Source: Candidatus Bathyarchaeota archaeon
GTDB lineage: Archaea; Thermoproteota; Bathyarchaeia; 40CM-2-53-6; RBG-13-38-9
Assembly: GCA_026015225.1 (NCBI GenBank)
Contig: JAOZGV010000175.1
Coordinates: forward strand, 1 to 5,203
Reading direction: 5' to 3'
DNA: 5,203 nucleotides
Below, piece by piece: positions 1 through 5,203 of the stretch. Positions within the stretch are counted from its first letter, which is position 1. Every line of letters starts with the position of its first letter. The translations under genes and the position numbers were made by a program. The notes beneath the pieces were generated by a model. It had not been told where the DNA came from. It worked only from the letters and a program-made list of their open reading frames with translations, and searched no databases.

Positions 1-29
1 AGAAATATTAGTTTTTTTAATCCCTTCAT
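1..29 (-). CDS. Possible first codons of a further minus-strand gene (partial)
   Basis: An ATG at 29-27 opens a frame that runs off the window edge and reads MKGLKKLIF. The two-lysine-then-hydrophobic pattern is like the start of a signal peptide or membrane anchor. No ribosome binding site lies before it, and the TATA-like box at 31-40 is too close to serve this ATG. The real start may therefore lie beyond the edge, or the frame may be chance. Only nine full codons are visible, so this is a weak suggestion. Confidence 0.18.
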
Positions 30-30
30 T

Positions 31-40
31 ATTATATAAA
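31..40 (-). promoter_or_regulatory. TATA-like box TTTATATAAT at the left edge
   Basis: The minus strand carries ACTTTATATAATA, a close match to the archaeal TATA box. It lies after the oligo-T tracts that follow the ligase operon and faces out of the window, so it probably drives a further minus-strand gene. A start of transcription would fall about 25 bases downstream, close to the first bases of the window. Confidence 0.35.
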
Positions 41-74
41 GTATCTAAGAGATAAAGAAATTATTTTACTATTT

Positions 75-118
75 AAAAAACTATATTAACAAATAACATC
101 TCGTTTTTTTTATAAAAA
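75..118 (-). terminator. Oligo-T tracts likely ending the ligase operon transcript
   Basis: Read on the minus strand, the sequence after the beta stop at 139 has T5 at 118-114 and T6 at 80-75 within AT-rich DNA. Archaeal RNA polymerase commonly stops at such U-rich stretches without a hairpin, and no strong hairpin is seen here. Clustering of two tracts within 65 bases of the stop fits a terminator, but AT-rich DNA makes chance runs common. Confidence 0.35.
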
Positions 119-138
119 CTTTGATTGTATTTTGAACA

Positions 139-840
139 TCATTCTAAGATTATGCGAGCATCAACTGCTTTTGCACCACCTACTGTTAATATCAGAGGAT
201 TGATGTCTATCTCCTTAATTTGCTTATATCTCTCCATGAGTTTTGAAACTCTAATTAAAATATCCGCTAGTTCGTTAGGATCGCCCTTTGGCATTCCTCT
301 TATACCATTCAATAATTCTTTACCACGTAACTCATTCAACATATCTTTTGCATCAGTTTCTGATATCGGTATTAATCTGAAAGTCACATCTTTATAAACC
401 TCAACAAATATTCCGCCTACACCGAACATGATCATTGGACCGAACTGTGAATCTTTAACGGTCCCTATTATGAATTCAGGACCCTTGACCATCTCCTCAA
501 TTGAAATTCCTTTGATTTCACACACTGGCGTAACTTCTCTTACTCTATTTATCATCTGAATATAGTTACTTTTTACCTCTATCTCTGAATTAATGTTTAT
601 TTTAACTCCATCTACATCAGTTTTATGTATTATCTGAGGTGACACTATCTTCATAACAACTGGAAATCCAATTTCCTTTGCTATATTGGTTGCTTCGTTT
701 TGCGATCTTGCTAGAGCATAACGATTAAATGGAATACCTGCTTGTATCATAATTTTTCTCGAATCATCTAAAGAAAGAACTTTTATTTTTTGATTTGTTG
801 CATTAGTCAATAATTCATTTGTAGTGTTATCAAAATTCAT
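139..840 (-). CDS. ADP-forming acetate/acyl-CoA ligase, beta subunit (ATP-grasp)
   Basis: This 233-residue cytoplasmic ATP-grasp subunit pairs with the upstream alpha subunit. It binds ADP/ATP and passes the phosphoryl group to or from it. Motifs in order are FPVVMKIVSPQIIHKTDVDG (59-78), with K64 for nucleotide and H72 matching the second phosphohistidine known in archaeal enzymes; EEMVKGPEFIIG (115-126); MFGVGGIFVEVYKDVTFR (138-155), a glycine-rich segment followed by nucleotide-site residues; and EIDINPLIL (210-218), with the acidic and Asn metal-binding residues of ATP-grasp enzymes. The length equals that of stand-alone beta subunits of Pyrococcus type (about 232), so it is complete and not a fragment of a fused protein. 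The ATG lies within the ATGA overlap with the alpha stop and has a GAGGG ribosome binding site six bases upstream, pointing to coupled, roughly equimolar synthesis. The N-terminus is unusually rich in Asn and Thr (residues 2-17). The gene stops at TGA; no further gene follows within about 100 bases. Confidence 0.95.
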   Translation of the reverse strand: MNFDNTTNELLTNATNQKIKVLSLDDSRKIMIQAGIPFNRYALARSQNEATNIAKEIGFPVVMKIVSPQIIHKTDVDGVKININSEIEVKSNYIQMINRVREVTPVCEIKGISIEEMVKGPEFIIGTVKDSQFGPMIMFGVGGIFVEVYKDVTFRLIPISETDAKDMLNELRGKELLNGIRGMPKGDPNELADILIRVSKLMERYKQIKEIDINPLILTVGGAKAVDARIILE

Positions 841-2243
841 ATTAATCCCTCTTTATGTAAGAATCGCATTCTCTCAATAAGAGCATACATAGCAAATACA
901 GCCCTTTCAGGGTATTCAATCTCAGGTATTCCATTCCTATCAAGATAATTTTCTGATTCATGGGCAATCATGCCTACGAAGGATACGGTTATGGGTTTTT
1001 TTACTTGTTTTTGAATATCTACAATACGTTCAGCAATATTCATTGTGTTGGCTGTTGCAACAGGAGATAGTAATATTACAACACCGTCTACTTCGTTAGC
1101 ATTCATAATAATATCTAATGCAGTTTCATAGCGTTGTGCTGTAGCATCACCTATTATGTCAACTGGATTCCTTCGACTCCAATTTGAAGGGCAACAATCG
1201 TTTAATTTCGTTACTGTATCATTTTTTAATTTGGATAGTTTCAATCCAAGCGAATAAGCAGTATCCGCCGCTAGAACTCCTGGTCCCCCTGCATTTGTGA
1301 GAATAGCTATGTTTTCCCCTTTTGGAACAGGTTGATAAGCAAGTGCACGAGAAGCATCAAAAAGTTGGCTCAAAGTTCTGGCTCTAAATACTCCTGCTTG
1401 TTTAAATGCAGCATCATAAGCGATATCAGAGCCTGCAATGCTACCAGTATGAGAAGACGTAGCTTTTACACCCTCTTCTGTATATCCTGACTTAATAGCG
1501 ACAACTGGTTTATCTCTTACCACTCTTTTCGCTATTTCATAGAATTGTCTTGCATTTTTTAATGACTCAATATAAAGCATAATACATTTTGTTTTTTCAT
1601 CCTTATGAAAATATTGTAAAAGATCAGCATCATCGACATCAGATTTATCACCAATGCTGATGAAATTAGAAAATCCCAAATATTCTTCGAATGAATAATT
1701 AATTATTGATGTGCATAGCGCCCCGCTCTGAGAAACGAATGAAATAGGTCCCCTATTTGGTATCGAATCTCCAAAAGTTGCATTAAGATTGCTAAAAATA
1801 CTCATAATACCGAGGCAATTAGGTCCGATTATCCTCACTCCGTACTTTCTTGCTTCTGCAATTAACTCCTCCTCCAATCTCTTTCCTTCTTCTCCTGCCT
1901 CAGAAAATCCTGCCGTAATGATGACTACCGATTTAATTTCTTTTCTTCCACAATCTTGAATGACTTGTTTCACAGCTTTTGGAGGAACACATATGATGGC
2001 CAATTCAATTTTTGAAGGGACGTCAGCTAAGGATGAATAACTCTTGAGACCAGAAATTTCATTAGTTTTCGGATTGATTGGGTAGATCCTCCCTTTGAAC
2101 CCTTCAAAAACATTTTTCTGTTTGTTTTCTTTGGATCCATAAAGGATGTTATTCAATATCACATTTCCTACTTTTCCTTCTTGTGAGGATGCACCAACTA
2201 CTGCTACAGAAGAAGGTTTAAAAAAATTTTTTATCTCGCTCAT
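837..2243 (-). CDS. ADP-forming acetate/acyl-CoA ligase, alpha subunit
   Basis: This 468-residue cytoplasmic protein is the CoA-binding, phosphohistidine-carrying subunit of the NDP-forming acyl-CoA synthetase, which converts acyl-CoA, ADP and phosphate to acid, ATP and CoA. Domain order is a Rossmann CoA-binding domain (about 1-140, with SVAVVGASSQEGKVG at 12-26), a first ligase domain (IIGPNCLGI 138-146, FVSQSGAL 169-176) and a C-terminal flavodoxin-like ligase domain (ILTNAGGPGVLAAD 314-327, NPVDIIGDA 359-367). SSHTGSIAGSD (263-273) contains H265, matching the phosphorylated histidine of the archaeal enzymes. E226 in LYIESLKN is a plausible histidine-stabilising glutamate. Length fits the separate alpha subunits of Pyrococcus-type enzymes (around 460). 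Residues 36-47 look like a small insertion before GFKGRIYPINP. The ATG is the only usual start before an in-frame TAA at 2279-2277. The TGA stop overlaps the beta-subunit ATG. Acetate, branched-chain, aryl or other acids are all possible substrates. Symbols differ between genomes (acdA and others), so none is assigned. Confidence 0.95.
   Translation of the reverse strand: MSEIKNFFKPSSVAVVGASSQEGKVGNVILNNILYGSKENKQKNVFEGFKGRIYPINPKTNEISGLKSYSSLADVPSKIELAIICVPPKAVKQVIQDCGRKEIKSVVIITAGFSEAGEEGKRLEEELIAEARKYGVRIIGPNCLGIMSIFSNLNATFGDSIPNRGPISFVSQSGALCTSIINYSFEEYLGFSNFISIGDKSDVDDADLLQYFHKDEKTKCIMLYIESLKNARQFYEIAKRVVRDKPVVAIKSGYTEEGVKATSSHTGSIAGSDIAYDAAFKQAGVFRARTLSQLFDASRALAYQPVPKGENIAILTNAGGPGVLAADTAYSLGLKLSKLKNDTVTKLNDCCPSNWSRRNPVDIIGDATAQRYETALDIIMNANEVDGVVILLSPVATANTMNIAERIVDIQKQVKKPITVSFVGMIAHESENYLDRNGIPEIEYPERAVFAMYALIERMRFLHKEGLI
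847..851 (-). promoter_or_regulatory. Ribosome binding site GAGGG for the beta subunit
   Basis: The minus strand reads GAGGGATTAATATG, with GAGGG inside the last codons of the alpha gene and six bases before the beta ATG. Spacing matches the site at 3577-3581. It supports the ATG at 840 and coupled re-initiation at the ATGA overlap. Confidence 0.7.
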
Positions 2244-2355
2244 ATCAAGACTTCCACTAATTGAGAATAATACTTCTTAATTTAGGAATAATGACATTTG
2301 TTTATGAAAATTTAAAAATTTATTTTCTTAAAGATACCAGTGATGAATTGATGAT
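2244..2355 (-). promoter_or_regulatory. Intergenic promoter region of the acyl-CoA ligase operon
   Basis: This 112-base, very AT-rich gap separates the glycosyltransferase block from the ligase block. On the minus strand, GAAAATAAAT followed by TTTTTAAA (2328-2311) resembles a purine-rich BRE plus TATA box. A transcript would then start near 2289, leaving a leader of about 45 bases that includes the weak GGAAG site. A second candidate, AGTATTATTC (2274-2265), is centred about 27 bases before the ATG and would give a nearly leaderless mRNA. The T-rich run just after the upstream stop could also end that transcript. The choice between these cannot be made from the sequence. Confidence 0.4.
2251..2255 (-). 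promoter_or_regulatory. Weak ribosome binding site GGAAG before the alpha subunit
   Basis: The minus strand reads GGAAGTCTTGATATG. GGAAG differs by one base from GGAGG and lies seven bases before the start codon. It is weaker than the sites inside the two operons. The transcript could instead have a very short leader, in which case this match would be chance. Confidence 0.35.
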
Positions 2356-3570
2356 TCAATTTCTTGTTGGTTTATATATCATTATGATGGAAGCTACTAG
2401 CAGTGGAATCCAGTATATAAAATAATTCTGAAGCCCTCTATATGAAAACCAAAGTATGATTGCTGGAAACATCCACATAGCATGTTTTATCTTATCATAG
2501 TACACAAAATAATTAATTACCAAAGCAATAAAAATCACTACTGTGCATATTGTATAAAATTCCATTGGTAATGGAATCATGCCTGTTTGAGTAATCATGG
2601 ATAAACCTTGACTTATTACCAATAAATTTCCAAAAATAGGTTGGGATATCCCTGCGTACCATGAATTGAAATCTTTGTACATGAAATGCATATTAGGAAC
2701 TATAAAGAATATAATGGACATCAGACAGAATGTCATTATCCTGAATATCTTTTTCCTTAAATTTTCCTCTTTCTCAGAATCCTTCCATTTACTTATTAAT
2801 AGAAAAGGCGCGAATATCCAGGGAATTTGCTTAATTGCGCAAGCCAGTCCATAAAAAGCGCCCGAAATATAATCGTTTTTAAATTCAAAAATTACTATTA
2901 ATAAAGGAAGCACCCACAAGAAATCCGTTAAACAGCCTGCTGTGAAGTTTATGGCTAAATCAGAACCAGCAAACAATGGAATAAGCATTAATGCCCGTAA
3001 ATTCTTAGGAGCTTTTGTATATATATAAATAATAGAACCAATTTCGAACAGAAAAGTTACCCAGCGCATATCTTGCAATCCAAGAAATGCGAATGGGGAA
3101 TAAATCAGTATGTGTAATGCTGGATAGTTTAGATTGGTTATTAGATTTCCGTCTAATGTGAATGTTATATAATCTATGTCCACTGAAAATATCCTAAGGG
3201 CTTCTTGAAGATCAAAAGGGTAGGGATTCCAAGAAGGAAAATTCCATATATTGGCTGCATAATGAGTCAGTGCCATCGTATCTGTCCTATAAACTCCTTT
3301 ATAAAATATCTCTGAAATTACATAAATACTAAATACGGAAGAGAAGATAAGAGAAATTGGAATTAATAACTCCGACCTTCGAATTATTTTCTCATCAAGG
3401 GTTGAAAGAAAAAGCATCAAAAAAGCCAGCATATAGGAAAATAAACAAAATATCACAACTTCTTTATTTGTGATTATATCTCCTCTGAGCCAGTTCTGAA
3501 AACCCTCATATAATAGAAAGCCTCCTGCAAAAATAAATGCAATGCGAATTCCAAGAGAATCCTTCAACAT
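2356..3570 (-). CDS. Compact GT-C-like membrane glycosyltransferase (GT87/DUF2029-like)
   Basis: This 404-residue protein is almost wholly hydrophobic, with about 11-13 predicted membrane segments (for example near 5-25, 37-57, 67-90, 168-185, 213-230, 235-260, 275-292, 337-357 and 381-398) and no soluble domain. The first large outer loop has YRTDTMALTHYAANIW (94-109), where D97 sits where GT-C enzymes carry a catalytic acid. Further on come NYPALHILIYSP (148-159), CLTDFLWVLP (213-222), the loop ACAIKQIPW (243-251) and RGLQNYFIYWIPLL (378-391). The NYP and AIKQ-P motifs resemble the polyprenyl-phosphate-sugar-dependent GT87/DUF2029 families, which add a mannose or similar sugar on the outer membrane face. 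Substrate and acceptor cannot be inferred. The ATG start is supported by a GAGGT ribosome binding site six bases upstream, which overlaps the stop of the preceding gene. The gene ends in TGA. Other multi-spanning envelope proteins remain possible, because GT-C sequence identity is weak. Confidence 0.82.
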   Translation of the reverse strand: MLKDSLGIRIAFIFAGGFLLYEGFQNWLRGDIITNKEVVIFCLFSYMLAFLMLFLSTLDEKIIRRSELLIPISLIFSSVFSIYVISEIFYKGVYRTDTMALTHYAANIWNFPSWNPYPFDLQEALRIFSVDIDYITFTLDGNLITNLNYPALHILIYSPFAFLGLQDMRWVTFLFEIGSIIYIYTKAPKNLRALMLIPLFAGSDLAINFTAGCLTDFLWVLPLLIVIFEFKNDYISGAFYGLACAIKQIPWIFAPFLLISKWKDSEKEENLRKKIFRIMTFCLMSIIFFIVPNMHFMYKDFNSWYAGISQPIFGNLLVISQGLSMITQTGMIPLPMEFYTICTVVIFIALVINYFVYYDKIKHAMWMFPAIILWFSYRGLQNYFIYWIPLLVASIIMIYKPTRN

Positions 3571-3576
3571 ATTGAA

Positions 3577-3581
3577 ACCTC
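3577..3581 (-). promoter_or_regulatory. Ribosome binding site GAGGT overlapping an upstream stop
   Basis: On the minus strand the junction reads TAGAGGTTTCAATATG. GAGGT matches the core of the archaeal anti-Shine-Dalgarno complement and lies six bases before the ATG at 3570. Its first G is the last base of the TAG stop of the upstream gene, so a terminating ribosome sits on this site. That suggests translational coupling of the two membrane proteins and fixes the start of the second. Confidence 0.7.
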
Positions 3582-5203
3582 TACCTTAAGAATTTTAAAT
3601 TTTGGAATTTTCTACAAGGAATTATTAATAAAGCCAATGTTATAAGAAATGAAAAAATTGAGATATAAACAAAATAATTTTTTTCAGTTTTTTGAAAAAG
3701 ATTGATTGAGATTGTATCCTTTTGAATGGCAATTTTAATAAATCCCTCTTCAATCTCATTAAGATTTGATCTTTCTACTATCAATTCTCTCCCTTCTGAG
3801 GTAGCCGCCCATGTATGATATTGTGCTTCCTTGATAATTAATAATCCATCATCTTTGAGATTTTTAAGTTCAATCTTTATATGATCAGGTGCGATTCTAG
3901 AATATTCGGTATAATCTGATGTGTTTTTTGGTATCGTTTCTGCAATCTCAATTTTATCATTGGCCTCGAATACAATTATTTTCCAATCCTTATAATAAAC
4001 TTCAAGATCTTTACTGAAATCCGAAGAATTCATTAATTCGAACGTTAAAGACTGATTAATATTACCGATCATTATCCATCTAATTCCCAATGAGTTGTGT
4101 TTCTGAATCAATGAACGCCATATATCAGTTCTATTTTCCGATGTTTCCAAATCATTTATCCTATAATCGTTAATATTGAGTAATGTAGGTAATAATTTCT
4201 CTTGGGGATACCATCCATCGATAAGGGATTTATCTGTATAATGTGGTAATACATAAATCCATAATGGGCATCTAATAGCTAATATTCTACCTTCATCCTC
4301 CTTTGATCTAAAATAATCGATTAATTCAGAAGGTATCTCGCTGTTTGAAGTATTGTAGGGTAATTGAGCATTAATCTGTTGAGTTAATGAATAACCCGAT
4401 TTAATAAATGCACCACTTATCATTAATAATATTATCAGTGCAATAATTATTTTGTAAATATTTTTCCTTTTTGATAGAATATGATTAAGCACAATTCCTC
4501 CTAAAATTGATGAAGGAATCACAAGATATAACCAAAATCTGAAAATATCTAAACTTCTCCAGATTGGTGCCAGTCCCGGCAATCTAGCTAGAGGAAATGC
4601 AAAGTAACCGAGACCAAGCCATAAGAAAAAAATAAACCAAATAATAAAAAAAGACCTGCTTGCATTTAACAATCTTTTCTTCGACTCTATGAGTATGATT
4701 GAAAGAATCAAGATAAACGAAAATGCTATCAGACTTTGGCTAAAAACGTTTAGAGTATTATGGTTATATTTTTCTGCCCATTCAAAAATACTCATTCCTG
4801 CAAGCAATGGAATCATAAACACTACAATTTTTCCTATTTTCTTTTTTAAATTAAAAATTTTATTATGAATGAGTATAAGCGAAGCTATTGCAATACTGAA
4901 ATGTGCTAGACCAATCTCACGAGTCAATAAATTATCTAAGAAATAACTTAATCTTATGTAGGGGAATTCGATCGTCCTATTATAAAAAGGATTACTAGCA
5001 ATATGTGTTGGTGCAGTGACCAGGAAAGGAGTTGCCCAAAAACTTGTTAGTAAAAAAGAAAAAAGAAAAACCAAGAAGATGATTGATAGCTTTTTCACAT
5101 ATTTTTTTTCGGACCAGGAGAAAGTAAAAATCAAAATAAAAATTATTAATATGACATACAATGCAGATAGATGATGAATTAAAACAATTCCTGCAAGAAA
5201 TAT
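3581..5203 (-). CDS. Large polytopic membrane protein with outer domain, GT-C/PTPS-related-like (5' partial)
   Basis: The frame is open to the window edge, giving 540 visible residues (numbered from the edge) and ending in TAG. The TTG at 5161-5159 is an internal Leu codon, because coding continues upstream with a hydrophobic run and HHLSAL at residues 10-15. Hydrophobic segments lie near 1-31, 36-61, 98-112, 124-138, 153-172, 184-204, 222-242 and 249-270. A polar domain (about 280-505) follows, then a last membrane helix (511-529) and a basic tail. The HHLSAL loop, the segment WRSLDIFRFW (215-224) before a helix, and the outer motif YVLPHYTDKSLIDGWYPQ (317-334) resemble large archaeal GT-C-like proteins annotated as 6-pyruvoyl-tetrahydropterin-synthase-related membrane proteins. 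That label does not imply pterin chemistry. A role in surface glycan transfer is inference. The missing N-terminal part would normally carry the acidic motif of the first outer loop. The next gene follows after 10 bases. Family confidence is moderate; the existence of the gene is near certain. Confidence 0.85.
   Translation of the reverse strand: MFLAGIVLIHHLSALYVILIIFILIFTFSWSEKKYVKKLSIIFLVFLFSFLLTSFWATPFLVTAPTHIASNPFYNRTIEFPYIRLSYFLDNLLTREIGLAHFSIAIASLILIHNKIFNLKKKIGKIVVFMIPLLAGMSIFEWAEKYNHNTLNVFSQSLIAFSFILILSIILIESKKRLLNASRSFFIIWFIFFLWLGLGYFAFPLARLPGLAPIWRSLDIFRFWLYLVIPSSILGGIVLNHILSKRKNIYKIIIALIILLMISGAFIKSGYSLTQQINAQLPYNTSNSEIPSELIDYFRSKEDEGRILAIRCPLWIYVLPHYTDKSLIDGWYPQEKLLPTLLNINDYRINDLETSENRTDIWRSLIQKHNSLGIRWIMIGNINQSLTFELMNSSDFSKDLEVYYKDWKIIVFEANDKIEIAETIPKNTSDYTEYSRIAPDHIKIELKNLKDDGLLIIKEAQYHTWAATSEGRELIVERSNLNEIEEGFIKIAIQKDTISINLFQKTEKNYFVYISIFSFLITLALLIIPCRKFQNLKFLR

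Noticed and set aside
104..111. T8 run on the plus strand as a terminator for a plus-strand transcript
   Set aside because: No plus-strand gene is visible upstream or elsewhere in the window, so there is nothing for it to end.
125..397. Plus-strand open frame of 90 codons
   Set aside because: It lies opposite the well-supported beta subunit, has no ribosome binding site and no recognisable motif; an antisense shadow.
2336..2358. Repeated TGATGA-like units near the end of the compact membrane protein gene
   Set aside because: Only two short partial copies with no regular spacing; more likely chance in AT-rich DNA than a repeat array or a stable hairpin.
2666..2854. Plus-strand open frame of 62 codons
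   Set aside because: It lies wholly opposite the compact membrane protein gene and shows no independent coding evidence.
139..5203. A functional link between the glycan proteins and the acyl-CoA ligase as one new system
   Set aside because: A 112-base gap with promoter-like sequence separates them and the known roles do not meet; shared strand alone is not evidence.
3581..5203. A pterin-synthesis role suggested by the PTPS-related family name
   Set aside because: The protein is a multi-spanning membrane protein with an outer domain and shows no zinc-binding or catalytic motif of 6-pyruvoyl-tetrahydropterin synthase; the name is historical.

Overview
The window looks like AT-rich DNA from an archaeon. 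The reasons are a split ADP-forming acyl-CoA synthetase (mainly an archaeal enzyme), polytopic GT-C-type membrane proteins with many N-glycosylation sequons on the predicted outer face, Shine-Dalgarno sites inside operons but a weak one before the first gene of a transcript, TATA-like boxes and oligo-T stop signals. The lineage cannot be fixed from the sequence alone. Such enzymes also occur in some bacteria and protists, so the archaeal assignment is an inference.

All recognisable genes lie on the minus strand and form two transcription blocks, read from right to left. Block 1 (5203 to 2356) holds two envelope-glycan-type membrane proteins. The first is a large one, cut off at its 5' end by the window edge, with a multi-spanning membrane half and a sequon-rich outer domain. 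The second is a compact 404-residue GT-C-like protein. They are 10 bases apart, and the ribosome binding site of the second overlaps the stop codon of the first, so they are probably co-transcribed and translationally coupled. Both probably act at the cell membrane in surface glycan or lipid-linked sugar transfer, but neither substrate can be read from the sequence.

A 112-base AT-rich gap (2244-2355) separates the blocks and carries plausible TATA-like elements. Block 2 (2243 to 139) encodes the alpha and beta subunits of an ADP-forming acetate/acyl-CoA ligase, overlapping by four bases (ATGA). The two subunits together convert acyl-CoA, ADP and phosphate into free acid, ATP and CoA, conserving energy at the end of peptide, sugar or pyruvate fermentation. 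Both predicted phosphohistidines and the nucleotide- and CoA-binding motifs are intact.

The left 138 bases contain oligo-T tracts suited to ending block 2, then a TATA-like box and possibly the first codons of a further minus-strand gene that leaves the window. No RNA gene, CRISPR array, insertion sequence or defence system is visible. The window looks like ordinary metabolic plus cell-envelope genes. I saw no convincing new system; the points of most interest are the boundaries, the alpha-subunit insertion and the sequon-rich outer domain.
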